From contig KN805430.1 of NCBI GenBank assembly GCA_000818945.1, positions 1-64,000 of the forward strand: a stretch of 64,000 bases of DNA, in the 5' to 3' direction. The notes beneath the pieces were generated by a model. The model saw nothing but the letters and a program-made list of their open reading frames with translations, made no database searches and had not been told where the DNA came from. Positions 46,962 to 56,103 of the stretch are shown here, piece by piece. This DNA is from Schizochytrium sp. CCTCC M209059 (taxonomy: Eukaryota; Sar; Bigyra; Thraustochytrida; Thraustochytriidae). The number at the start of each line of letters is the position of its first letter. Within the stretch, counting starts at the first letter, position 1. The translations under genes were made by a program, and so were the position numbers.

Positions 46962-47771
46962 TCAGTTAAAGTTCGCAGAGAGAGAACGAAATGGTACGGC
47001 CTCATGACACTTAAGAAAAGGCGCCAGCACGTGAGAGTGCACGTAGAGAGCACCACGTTTGCTGCGACTCTGCAGCCATAGTGAGAGTCCTAATTTGAGC
47101 GGATAGTAAAAGGGTGCGATACGAAGCAAATATCCGCCAAAGGCAAGTTCAATAATGTTGAGAAAAGACATGCACACCCAGTACGTGACCCAGCGCACAA
47201 TTTGTGCCTTGTCCTTGGTGGCAAGCGTGTTCATGGTCGCCTGCGCTGGATACGCGAAGCCGACTACTTCGCACCACTGTCGAGCACCCCAGCCAAGGGC
47301 GAGCGAAATTCCGACCAAAAGACTTCCCCATGACACTAGATCAAGCTTTCGAACACCTGTTACGGCCTCGAGCTGCTTGAGGCCCTCGTAATTGTCCAGC
47401 TCACGCGCAAGGCTCGTTCGCGCCTCTATGAACCTTCTCTGCAAGGACTTGGGTGACTTTTGCAACGACGCCGCGCCGCTGCTCGACGCATAGAGCAGCG
47501 TCGACGCGAGTGTGGTATGACTCAGTCTCTGACCGTGCTTGCCGCTCTCCCAGATGTCGTCGGCGCCGAGCGACCTCGAGAACAGCTCGCTGGCCTCGTG
47601 GCCGCCTTCGGACCCGGTCTCGAACCCGGACCCGGACCCGGACCCGGCCTCAGACCCGGACCCGAAGGCGGACGCCGCGTCCAAGGGGCTGTCCCTGCTG
47701 CCGCCCGAGCCGCCGCTGCGCCGCGCGTCCAGCATCGCGCGCAGGCCGTGCGCGGCCCCGGCCTCCGCCAT
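46962..47771 (-). CDS. REEP/TB2-DP1/HVA22-family ER-shaping protein
   Basis: A 269-residue protein. The N-terminal 110 residues are Gly/Ser-rich and disordered. The TB2/DP1/HVA22 domain occupies about 150-255, with FAYPAQATMNTLATKDK, QIVRWVTYWVCMSFLNIIEL and FYYPLKLGLSLWLQSRSKRG, the family signature. These proteins insert hairpins in ER membrane and bend it into tubules. The HVLAPFLKCHEA C-terminus is short, as in the REEP5/6 branch. ATG 47771 (MAEAGAAHG) is chosen; the frame upstream is open but basic and starts at GTG. Divergent from the WW-R3H gene, 134 bp between starts, so a shared promoter is likely. Confidence 0.85.
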   Translation of the reverse strand: MAEAGAAHGLRAMLDARRSGGSGGSRDSPLDAASAFGSGSEAGSGSGSGFETGSEGGHEASELFSRSLGADDIWESGKHGQRLSHTTLASTLLYASSSGAASLQKSPKSLQRRFIEARTSLARELDNYEGLKQLEAVTGVRKLDLVSWGSLLVGISLALGWGARQWCEVVGFAYPAQATMNTLATKDKAQIVRWVTYWVCMSFLNIIELAFGGYLLRIAPFYYPLKLGLSLWLQSRSKRGALYVHSHVLAPFLKCHEAVPFRSLSANFN

Positions 47772-47905
47772 GGCGCCGCTCAACGTTTCTCTTTTGCTCG
47801 TCGCTCTCGCTCGTGCCTTCTCTTCTTTCTCTTTGCGCCGAGCCTCGCCAAGGAGAGAGAGGCAGGCAGACCAAACCAAGAACTGCGCGCGCGCGCGAGG
47901 GCGCG

Positions 47906-48055
47906 ATGGGCGAGGACGGCGACGCCGTGCTGCCGGCGGGCTGGAAGGAGGCCTGGAGCAGGTCCAAGGGCAAGAAGTACTACTCCAACGCCAGGCGCAA
48001 CCTCAGCCTCTGGTCGCTCGGTGAAGTCTTGCGCTACGAAGCCACGGCCAAGGCC

Positions 48056-48094
<39 letters not shown>

Positions 48095-48894
48095 AAGGAC
48101 CAGACGCCATCGGCCAGCGGCGCGGAGGCGGCGCCAGGCGCTGCTGAAAACGTGCTGCGCGTGGCGGCATTCCCGCCTGACACCGCCAATGACCTTGACG
48201 CGCTCGAGGCCTTTGTGCAGGAAACATGCAAGGCCTTTATGGCGAACGAAAAGCATACAGATCTCGTGTTCCCGCCTTGCGCTGAGAACAAGCGGTACAT
48301 TATCAACGAGGCTGCGGATGATTTCGGTCTCGTCCCGGAATCGAGCAAAAAGGATATGGGCGCCTATATTGGCACCTTTATCACGCTTTTCAAACCAGGC
48401 CATTCCACGCGCGAGAAGCGCGACGCCAAGGTCATGGCCGACGCTGAAGCGCGTCTCGGCCAAGACGGCAATGCTGCTTCTGCCAATCCCCGCAAGAGGG
48501 TTCGTGTAGACGAACCACCTGCCGCAGCGCCCCAGGACGCCGTCACCAAACTTGGCACCGTCGCGCGCGATCGACGCACCATCGAGGAGATTCAAAAGGT
48601 GAGTTTCTACTTTGCATGCATGCCACTCGCTTTCCAGATCAAAAGCTTACGCGCAAATTTTCTTTTTCGTACATTGTGTTTTCATAATCATAGGATCTTG
48701 CATCCGGAGCTCGGTGACGTGCGAAACCAGCCAGCCAGCATGCCGGCATGCCGGCATGCCAGCTAACCTGCTAGCCTCGGACACTGCAGGAGAAAGTGCA
48801 TGTTCTACGGGAAGACATGAGCGAAAAAGAGAGCGAAACATGTACTCTCCAGCGCAAGCCAGCTCGTAAAAAAAGCTACGATATGACGTTGTAG
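47906..48894 (+). CDS. WW domain plus R3H-like domain protein, two exons
   Basis: Exon 1 is 47906-48598 and exon 2 is 48790-48894, giving 265 residues. The intron (191 bp) has an aag|gtgagt donor and a cactgcag acceptor and is phase 0; exon 2 adds EKVHVLREDMSEKESE and a basic end. A WW domain near 8-42 has LPAGWKEAW, KKYYSN and the second Trp in LSLWS. A 12-residue poly-Gln run follows. Residues about 90-150 resemble an R3H domain (DLVFPPCAENKRYIINEAAD, then DFGLVPESSKKD), although the motif His is replaced by Asn (RYIIN). R3H domains bind single-stranded nucleic acid, so an RNA-linked role is inferred. It is the second WW-domain gene within 3 kb. Confidence 0.65.
48599..48789 (+). other. Intron of the WW-R3H gene
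   Basis: GT-AG, phase 0, 191 bp. Contains agccagccagc and atgccggc repeats. Without splicing the frame runs 59 codons into low-quality sequence, which favours the intron. Confidence 0.6.
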
Positions 48895-49033
48895 AAATAT
48901 TTCCCCCTTTCCTTTTCCTTCCTTTACTGTTGTTTTTCTTTTCCTTATGCCCCCCGCATCCCCCCTTCTGACGCGATGTCCAGTTTCGTTTACTTTGTCG
49001 CTTCCTTTTCTTTGCATGATCCTCGATGGCTAG

Positions 49034-50155
49034 CTAAAAGTCAGCATCATCTTTGAACGCAGACTCATCAAAAGCATCAAAGCCAACCTGGACTTCGCCA
49101 CCGACGACCCGACACGGATAGATCTCTTGACTGAACTCTTCCTTGTTGAGGCACTTGCCTGTCCGGAGGTCAAATCGCCAGCCGTGCCAGGGACAGGCAA
49201 CACAAGGATTCGTTCCACGCCGTCCAACAATGCCCACTCGCGGCCCATATGGCGTGGAGCTAATGTCTTCAATATCGCCCTGGAAAAGCGGCCCACCCTG
49301 ATGGCAGCACTTGTTTTTGATGGCAAAGAATTTGTTATTGTACTTGAAGAGCGCCAGATCGTGGCCATTTACATTGACTTTCTTTCCCAGCGGCGGACCT
49401 TCTCGCTTCAACTTGACCTTTCGCGTTTGACCCGTTACCGTATACTGCTCTTTGTACTGCGGAGGCTGTGTCGAGCTGTCCACAAGCTCGGATGCCTGGA
49501 TCCCGCTTCCAAAGTACATCACATGCTGCGTCTGGTCTTCATTGAGGTCCAGCGCGCTCAGCTCGAAGATGGCCTTGCCGAATTCCGTCGTCGATCGCGA
49601 GCACGCCGTCAGCGAATTGGGCGACGAAGCGTACCCGTCGCTCTCTGACTTGTCCGCCTCGCGGGATGGCGTAAATGTGTCGATGCGCAGAGCTCCCGGC
49701 CGCGCTCGCTGGCTCGTCGCAGCCGCCTTTGCGCAGCTCGCTCCAAAAGTCGCGCCCTGCGAGGCCGACGGCCCGAAATTCGACCTTGCCACGCTCGAGG
49801 ACCTCACCCCGTTGCTCTGGGTGATGATTCGCGCAGGCTCGTTCTTGGCGTGGCCCGGGCCGTCGTCGACGCCGTCCTGCGCGATGCCGCGCAGCACCGC
49901 GAGCTTGCTGGCGTCGGGCTTCCGCGGCCGCACGGCGCGCGAGGCGGCAGCAGCAGCGCGGCTCGCGGCCCCCTCTGGCGACGGTTCTTCGTACGCCGGG
50001 AAGGGCGCGAGGCCTGCCAGCTCGCCGTCGCCATCGTCCAGCCGCAGCGGCGCCAGCGAGACCTCGCTCTGCTGCTCCGCGCGCGCGCGGTACTCCTTCA
50101 CGAGCGGCGGCGTGTCGAGCCTGGCAAGCTTGGCGGCGCCATGCCGCTCCGCCAT
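49034..50155 (-). CDS. Rieske [2Fe-2S] domain protein with long disordered N-terminus
   Basis: A 373-residue protein. The C-terminal 130 residues form a Rieske domain with both cluster-ligand motifs: CCHQGG (Cys-x-His) near 285 and CPWHGW (Cys-x2-His) near 321. Between them are NNKFFAIKNKC and GPRVGIVGRRGTNPC. Soluble Rieske proteins such as RFESD and ferredoxin subunits of oxygenases transfer single electrons. The N-terminal 240 residues are Ala/Ser/Arg-rich without known domains, and there is no transmembrane helix. It is not the cytochrome bc1 Rieske subunit, which has an anchor and a CTHLGC-type motif. The acidic C-terminus reads DESAFKDDADF. ATG 50155 is used; a TTG lies further upstream. 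Confidence 0.75.
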   Translation of the reverse strand: MAERHGAAKLARLDTPPLVKEYRARAEQQSEVSLAPLRLDDGDGELAGLAPFPAYEEPSPEGAASRAAAAASRAVRPRKPDASKLAVLRGIAQDGVDDGPGHAKNEPARIITQSNGVRSSSVARSNFGPSASQGATFGASCAKAAATSQRARPGALRIDTFTPSREADKSESDGYASSPNSLTACSRSTTEFGKAIFELSALDLNEDQTQHVMYFGSGIQASELVDSSTQPPQYKEQYTVTGQTRKVKLKREGPPLGKKVNVNGHDLALFKYNNKFFAIKNKCCHQGGPLFQGDIEDISSTPYGPRVGIVGRRGTNPCVACPWHGWRFDLRTGKCLNKEEFSQEIYPCRVVGGEVQVGFDAFDESAFKDDADF

Positions 50156-50827
50156 GCCGCCGCGGCTCGCGCTTCTCGCGCGGCCTCCCGCCGCTCGCGC
50201 GCAGGAGCTCCGCCCGGCCGCCGGCCGCGGGGAGAGCCTTTCTCCGCGCCGAGACGGGCTGCGCCGCGGCGGCGAGATCGACCTGGCCGGGCGGGAATGA
50301 CGGTCTGCATGCAAGGCATGCAGCCTCGCTCGCGTGCTTGCCTTGCGTGCTCTAGCTAGCTAGCTATAGCTAGCTAAGCTGGCCTCAGCGGGCCCGCTGG
50401 CGCCCTGGAGCCAAACAGCTTGAGCCTGCAGACCTCGAACGGCCGGAGCACGGCCGCGCTGCAACGGCCTGGCGCCTCGCGGGAAGGGAGGAGCGCCGGC
50501 CCCGCCCGCCTCGCGCGCCTCGTGGTCCAGGCGGAATCTGCAGCTGCTCCGGCCGCGACAGCGAAATAGCGACAGCGAGATAGCGACAGCGAGATAGCGA
50601 CGCTCGCTCTGGGACGGGGTATAACAAGATCACGGCACGGTACGTCGAGGCTGCCTCCTGCGTCCAAGCTTTCGTCTCAAGCTTAGAGCAACAGAGCTGA
50701 GCAGCGGGCGTCGAGCAGCAAGGGCAAGGTTGCTTTTGCCTTTGTCGTTGTCTTTGACGGCTCGGGCCTTGGGCGGATAAAGGGGACCGCGAAGTCGCTG
50801 TCAATCGATGCCAGCGGGCGCGGAAAT
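50156..50827. promoter_or_regulatory. Divergent region between the Rieske and glycosyltransferase genes
   Basis: No gene. Contains a gcta palindromic run at about 50350-50378 and imperfect 15-bp repeats of gcgacagcgagata near 50567-50612. Probable home of two promoters; no specific site identified. Confidence 0.4.
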
Positions 50828-52213
50828 ATGAGCGCGTCTCTCGCTCGCAGGGCGCTCTTGGGCGCTCTATTGCTCGCGTTTATGTCACTGATCTCGTCGA
50901 TTCTGTATCTACATGACGCCACCCTGACGCAAGAAGCGAGCTTGGCGAAGACAAAGACGAGCAAGAACCGGGCAAACGTTGGCTCAATGCGTGTCCCCAA
51001 ACCATATCCACGTGTGCATCTGATGTACAATGTCGGGTGCGGAGGCCACAGCTCGTACAGGTATCAGCTAATCCAGGCACTCACTCTGGATTTCTCTTGG
51101 TCCAAACATGGTCAGCCCGGGCGCCTTACGCGCATCGTGTCCGGCTGTACAGACGACGATGAGCGCCGCGCGGCCATGATGCAGACGAGCATTCAAAGCC
51201 CAAGTGACCTTGCGCGCTTTGATGTATGGTTCACAGAGAAGAACGATACCGTCAACGGCGTAAAGTATGTCATGTTCAACCGGCCCACTGCGCTCATCAA
51301 ATTCTTTGCCACGCAGCCGACTCAAGAGGACACAATCTATGGTGTCCTCGACCCGGACTTTATCTTTCTGCACGCTATCCCAGCAAGCACGCTTGAAAAG
51401 GTGGATCATCATAAGCCAGTCTCTGCCTTTTACTCGCTCGGAAGCAAGTGGGTGTCGTGGGGCAAGGAGATTTGCGAGTCGCACGTTGCTGGCAACATTG
51501 GCGACTGCTCAGCCTTTGGCCCTAGGCTCCGTCCCTTTTCGCAGACGATTTACGAAGGAGGGGCTCCATATTTCATGTTGAAATCGGACTGGCAGGAACT
51601 TCTTCCTGTATGGATCAGCGTCATGCCCGCAACACACAAGTTCTATGATGGCATTGAGTCCGACATGTATGCTTACATGATCAGCCTTGTATTGCTAGGC
51701 ATGAAACAAAGGCTCGAGACGAATCTCATGCGCACCTGCATGATTGCAAAAAATGTCCGCATGGATGACGAGACCGTCTTTGTGCATTACTGCCAGCGTT
51801 ACCATGTGCAGGAGACGCGCGGTGGGCCTTACGACGTAAACAATGCCTCCGAATTCATGCGACCGGGACAGTACAACGAGGCAGTCTCCCGCCACACATA
51901 CTCGTTCAGTAAGTATTGGATGCAAGCGCGCGGATCTCAGGATTGGATTCTCGAGTGCGAGAGTCCGCTTCTTGTCGAACCACCAAAGCTCTCAAACGAT
52001 TTTTTTGCGGATTTGCGAGAGCCCAGTCTGCAGCGCAAGGACTATGCAGTCTTGCGTGCGCTCGTTCCTGCCATCAACGATGCGCTGGCGGCCTTCAAGT
52101 CCAAGGTTTGCCCATCGCAAGGACGCAAAATCAACCTCGCACGCTCCATGATTCTCCATGAGTCGCACAAGCACACGAAACATCTTCTCAACTCGATCAT
52201 CCCAGCTACCTGA
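50828..52213 (+). CDS. Type II membrane glycosyltransferase, hydroxyproline arabinosyl-/serine galactosyltransferase-like
   Basis: A 461-residue protein. Residues 7-28 are a signal anchor (RALLGALLLAFMSLISSILY), giving a luminal catalytic domain. Recognisable stretches are VGCGGHSSYRYQLIQALTLD, GRLTRIVSGCTDDD, FNRPTALIKFF, IYGVLDPDFIFLHAIP with the DPD metal motif, PVSAFYSLGSKWV, and GGAPYFMLKSDWQELLPVW. These are shared by plant and algal HPAT (hydroxyproline O-arabinosyltransferase) and SERGT-type (peptidyl-serine alpha-galactosyltransferase) enzymes. It would decorate Hyp- or Ser-rich secreted proteins in Golgi; which sugar is used cannot be told. ATG 50828 begins the anchor. Length is complete for the core family. 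Confidence 0.75.
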   Translation: MSASLARRALLGALLLAFMSLISSILYLHDATLTQEASLAKTKTSKNRANVGSMRVPKPYPRVHLMYNVGCGGHSSYRYQLIQALTLDFSWSKHGQPGRLTRIVSGCTDDDERRAAMMQTSIQSPSDLARFDVWFTEKNDTVNGVKYVMFNRPTALIKFFATQPTQEDTIYGVLDPDFIFLHAIPASTLEKVDHHKPVSAFYSLGSKWVSWGKEICESHVAGNIGDCSAFGPRLRPFSQTIYEGGAPYFMLKSDWQELLPVWISVMPATHKFYDGIESDMYAYMISLVLLGMKQRLETNLMRTCMIAKNVRMDDETVFVHYCQRYHVQETRGGPYDVNNASEFMRPGQYNEAVSRHTYSFSKYWMQARGSQDWILECESPLLVEPPKLSNDFFADLREPSLQRKDYAVLRALVPAINDALAAFKSKVCPSQGRKINLARSMILHESHKHTKHLLNSIIPAT

Positions 52214-52353
52214 GTGAAAAAGAGAGCGCGTTGCCACGAGAATATAGTGTCTTTCATGGGCGGATGAAATGAAACCCACGATCTGATCTACTGTCTCCAC
52301 CTTTTAGAAGTGGGAGAGTGCCTGAATTGATTTATCGAATGAAACAACTATAC

Positions 52354-52657
52354 ATGACCCTTTTCTTTTCTCTTTCGCTCTCCTATTTCCTTGGTTCGAG
52401 TGCCAAACGCTCAGAATTAGAGATCCCCCATTTCATCTGACGAAAAGCAGAACTCTTCACGGAGACCCATTTGGCGCAAAGAGATGCGGAAATCTGCGCA
52501 CGTTTGCGTCGAATCAATGCTGGTGGAGACGTCTGAAGACGCCAAAGCGTACATTGAGATCCAGATCGATGACAATAAAAAGGAATTAGATTTCCTAAGC
52601 AGGCTGGAGAAACCTTTGTCCGGGCCGATTGTCGAGACTTTACGAGGTCTAGGCTAA
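52354..52657 (+). pseudogene. Small signal-peptide gene with a one-base frame break
   Basis: From ATG 52354 the frame reads a signal-peptide-like MTLFFSLSLSYFLGSSAKRS and then a charged stretch, hitting a stop at 52438-52440. A shift of one base in the ccccc run (about 52425) opens a frame that continues to TAA 52655-52657. That frame includes ATG 52484 and the clean 57-codon ORF RKSAHVCVESMLVETSEDAK ... LEKPLSGPIVETLRG. The combined product would be about 100 residues, secreted, acidic and unknown. It may be a pseudogene, a sequencing slip, or simply the 57-codon ORF alone. Confidence 0.35.
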
Positions 52658-52791
52658 TGGAGATTCATGCATTGACCTCGATTTGCAAAGGTTACGTCGA
52701 AGATGAATATGAAAAAAGAAAAAGATCATTCACTGTTGTTGTTGCACACGATGAGCGAAGTCTATGGCCCAGGGTTGACTTGAGCCTTTGC

Positions 52792-55700
52792 CTAGAGTTC
52801 GGCAAAAGCCTCGCATGCTGCTGAGAGCTCCTCCGGCTCAAGGTCCTCGACATCACCATCGAGGAAACGGATGCGAAACATCTCGTACGGATCCTCATCA
52901 GTGGGTGGCAAGAAACCCACCACCACTGCTGGGCACAGCTCGCCACCGAGCTCGCGAGCGACCGGGCGCCAGAGCATCTCGTGGTTCTCCTTGATAAAGA
53001 TCTCGCCATCATCAGACTTTTCGACGTGTTTACGCTCGTCCTCAATGATGGCTGCTTGCAGCTGCGCCGCAAGTTCTGCCTTGCGGCCCTTGGCCTCGAG
53101 ACCGCGAGACACAAGTTCGTCCTTGAGCTCTGCAACCTTGAGCATGGAGGGAATCAAAATTGTACGGCGAGGCGTATCGTCGTCCTCGGCGATCTCGCCC
53201 GTCTCGGAGGCGCTGGCCGAGAAAAACTGGTCGCGGGCCTCAGCAGGAAGATTCTCGATGTGCAACGCGAGGCGTTCCACGAGCTCCGCCTTTTTGCCCT
53301 TGGTCTCGAGGTCGGCCTGCTTCAGGAACTCCCGAAGTTCTGTCACCTTGAAAGCTCCACACTTTGCGACGAGAGCTTGGTCGAGCACTTTGCTGTCTTC
53401 GCTAACGTCATCGTCTTCTTCATCATCGTCGTCCTCCTCGTCATCGTCCTTGGCCGCAGCCGCATCCTCCACTTTGGCGAGACGCAGAGACTTGCGGCGG
53501 GCAGGCACTGGAGCCGGGGCGGTCTCCTCTTCCTCTTCCTCTTCTTGATCGTCCTCGCTCTCTGACTCGTCCACCTTGACCTCTTCTGTCTTGGCCAAGC
53601 GCATCGACTTGCGACGAGCAGGCACAGGAGAAATCTCATCGTCAACCTCTTCATCAGCTTCCTCGTCGGCTTCCTCAACGTTGACGACTTCCTCTTCTCC
53701 TTGTTGCTCGTGGACAGAAACCTTTTCCAGCTCTGCAGCAAGGCTTTCGGCCTGGTCCTGAGCCATGGACTCCTCGTTGCCGCGTTCGTTCGTCTCCGTG
53801 ACGTCCTCAACAGACTCTTGATCCTGATCGAGTGAAACGGTGTTCTTCTTTTCCGGAGATGGCAGCGGCGACGCGGTTTCCATTGGTTCTTCCTCGTCTT
53901 CCGCTTCATCATGCTCGCTCGCCGTCAGTGAGACGTTGCCCTCTTCCTCGTCTTCAATCGTTACCGCGGCCTCAAGCTGGTTCGAAAGCTGTGCCACGAC
54001 ATCATCGACGTCGGCCAAAGCTTCGCCCTTTTCTTGCGTGTCGTCTTTCGCGTCGGCTCCGTGCTCCTCCACACTCTCACTGTCGACAATCACCACTTCC
54101 CCCTCATCTTCTTCCTCGTTGGATGCAGTAGCCTCGGACTCCTTGTCAGCCTGCTTTACCATGCTGTCCTCGGCCTCATCTTCACTCGCGGCGCTCATCT
54201 CGTCTTGTTCTTGGGCAACGTGGTTCAACGAGACGGTCGAGGCGCCATCCGAGACTTCATCATCGTCGCGCTCGTAATCCGAGTATGTCCAGTGAGCAAC
54301 GGCGCCAGAGACTGTAGACTTGGGCGTATCGCCAGGCGTGTTGAAGACCTTGTGCTTGCCCTGAAAGACAACCTGCTTTTTCGGTGTCTCGCAGGCCGAC
54401 GCCTCGCCATCTTCGAGGTCTTCTTCGTAGTCTTCGTCGACATAGTCACCATCGTACTCTTCGTTATCTGTTTCGTTGTACGCGGAGACAAGATCGTCCT
54501 GCAACGTTGCGGATCGTAGGCGCTGCGCAAGCTCGTCGATGGACCAGTCCTCGTAGCGAGAGACTTCGTATCCACGAGCGACAAGCTGCGCGTTGATGGC
54601 CGCCCGCTCGTCGTCCGCAGCGTCGCCACCCGTCTCAAGCAGCTCCTCCCCATCGGCCTCCACATTGTCGGCGGCAGCGTAGGTCTCATGCTCCGATTGC
54701 TCGTGCTCAGTTCCGGACTCGGAAGCTTCGCTATCCGAGTCGTCATCGGCGGCGGCCCGAATGGCGTCCGCAACGGCATCGCCAGGAGTCCTCTTGAGGA
54801 AGCGGGCAGCGGAGGCCGGCAAACCGGCGAAGCGCTCTTCGGACTCAATTTGCTTGCGCAGAGGCGTGGCCAGGACCTTTTTCAGCTCTTGCTTCTCGGC
54901 GCGAGGCTTTTGCGCACGGATCTCCTCGCGGACAGGGGTGGCGAGAGCACTCTTTTTCTTGGCAAAGACATCGGCCTGCGCCTTGGTGTTACGCTGACGA
55001 ATTTCTTCACGCACAGGCGTGGCAAGCGCGCTCTTCTTCTTGGCAAAGACATCAGCCTCGGTCTTGTTGCCGCGCTGACGGATTTCCTCGCGCACAGGGG
55101 TGGCGAGAGCACTCTTCTTCTTGGCAAAGATGTCACCTTGGGCCTTGTTGCCGCGCTGGCGGATTTCCTCGCGCACCGGGGTCGCAAGAGCGCTCTTCTT
55201 CGCAGCGTTCTTCTTGTTGTCAGCAAAGACGGAAGGAGTGAGTCCCTCCTCTTCGCTGGTGACGGCACTGTTGTCCGTCTCGGAGACCGCGGCAGTGCGG
55301 TTCTCCTGGTCCTCGCCAGCTCTGCTCTTGTTGGATTTGTCTGCGTCGATTTGGCTGTCCTTCGCTGATGTCTGCTCTCCTCTGTGCTGCTGAATGCCCT
55401 TGCGGAGCGGCGTGGGCAGCGCACGCGGCTTGCTGGCGGACTTGCTGTTCTTCTTTTTGGCACTCTGGCCGCCCTGTTTGGGGCGCGGGGTCGCCTTCAG
55501 GACGCCGAAAATGTCGTCCACGACCCGGCTGGCCTCCAAGGCCTTTTCGCGTGCCGCTTCATCACTGCTGCTGTCCGCCCGGTTCAGAACGCTGTTGCTC
55601 TTTTCCTTGAGCGCCGAGCGGTTTTCCGAAGGTACGGGAGGGGGGGCGGCCTTGGGCGTCTTGGGCGTCTTGGACTTGTTCTTGGCGCCATTGCCGCGCT

Positions 55701-56103
55701 GCTTTGGCTTGACGCTGACGACGTCCTTACTAGAGCGCAAAAATGCGTCAGAGCCGACCCACTCGAATCTGCGGTCCGCGATGGTCACCACGTCGCCAGA
55801 GGCGAGCACGACCTCGTCGTCGACGCCAACGTTGTTGACCATTGTCATGTTGCGCTTGGCGAGGTTTCGCATTGACACGTTGCCATTCTCGTCGATGCAG
55901 ATTAGAGCGTGCTTACGTGATACGTACGGCAGGTTGATGCGGATGTCGCAGTCCTCCGTGCGTCCAATGAGAGCCCTTCCGTAGAACGGAAGGCGGTCGC
56001 CCTGCTCGCCCATCTTGTCAATGATGACGATTTCGCCGTACATGAGCTCGCCCGTCGTGGCGTCCTCCTCGCGCATTGTCCTCGTCGGCGTCGCGGTCGC
56101 CAT
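52792..56103 (-). CDS. Ki-67-like FHA protein with TP-repeats, two SAP domains and a Tudor-like C-terminus
   Basis: An 1103-residue acidic protein. An FHA domain at about 40-112 (GRALIGRTEDCDIRINLP, then VSRKHALI and GDVVTIADRRFEW) is closest in appearance to the Ki-67 FHA. Four tandem repeats of 26-27 residues at about 300-400 share the core KKSALATPVREEIRQR, with two diverged copies nearby; each offers a proline-directed TP site. A long Glu/Asp-rich segment has two RRKS(M/L)RLAK motifs. Two SAP domains lie near 908-958 (FKVTELREFLKQADLETKGK) and 983-1021 (LKVAELKDELVSRGLEAKG). The last 65 residues look Tudor-like (FRIRFLDGDVEDLEPEEL). The set predicts a phospho-dependent chromatin or chromosome-surface protein. 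ATG 56103 is used; an in-frame ATG at 56394 would add an Arg-rich leader. Confidence 0.7.
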   Translation of the reverse strand: MATATPTRTMREEDATTGELMYGEIVIIDKMGEQGDRLPFYGRALIGRTEDCDIRINLPYVSRKHALICIDENGNVSMRNLAKRNMTMVNNVGVDDEVVLASGDVVTIADRRFEWVGSDAFLRSSKDVVSVKPKQRGNGAKNKSKTPKTPKAAPPPVPSENRSALKEKSNSVLNRADSSSDEAAREKALEASRVVDDIFGVLKATPRPKQGGQSAKKKNSKSASKPRALPTPLRKGIQQHRGEQTSAKDSQIDADKSNKSRAGEDQENRTAAVSETDNSAVTSEEEGLTPSVFADNKKNAAKKSALATPVREEIRQRGNKAQGDIFAKKKSALATPVREEIRQRGNKTEADVFAKKKSALATPVREEIRQRNTKAQADVFAKKKSALATPVREEIRAQKPRAEKQELKKVLATPLRKQIESEERFAGLPASAARFLKRTPGDAVADAIRAAADDDSDSEASESGTEHEQSEHETYAAADNVEADGEELLETGGDAADDERAAINAQLVARGYEVSRYEDWSIDELAQRLRSATLQDDLVSAYNETDNEEYDGDYVDEDYEEDLEDGEASACETPKKQVVFQGKHKVFNTPGDTPKSTVSGAVAHWTYSDYERDDDEVSDGASTVSLNHVAQEQDEMSAASEDEAEDSMVKQADKESEATASNEEEDEGEVVIVDSESVEEHGADAKDDTQEKGEALADVDDVVAQLSNQLEAAVTIEDEEEGNVSLTASEHDEAEDEEEPMETASPLPSPEKKNTVSLDQDQESVEDVTETNERGNEESMAQDQAESLAAELEKVSVHEQQGEEEVVNVEEADEEADEEVDDEISPVPARRKSMRLAKTEEVKVDESESEDDQEEEEEEETAPAPVPARRKSLRLAKVEDAAAAKDDDEEDDDDEEDDDVSEDSKVLDQALVAKCGAFKVTELREFLKQADLETKGKKAELVERLALHIENLPAEARDQFFSASASETGEIAEDDDTPRRTILIPSMLKVAELKDELVSRGLEAKGRKAELAAQLQAAIIEDERKHVEKSDDGEIFIKENHEMLWRPVARELGGELCPAVVVGFLPPTDEDPYEMFRIRFLDGDVEDLEPEELSAACEAFAEL

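Noticed and set aside
47453..48766. Longer upstream extension of the WW-R3H reading frame
   Set aside because: The extension is Arg-rich and antisense to the REEP coding region; the ATG at 47906 directly precedes the WW domain.
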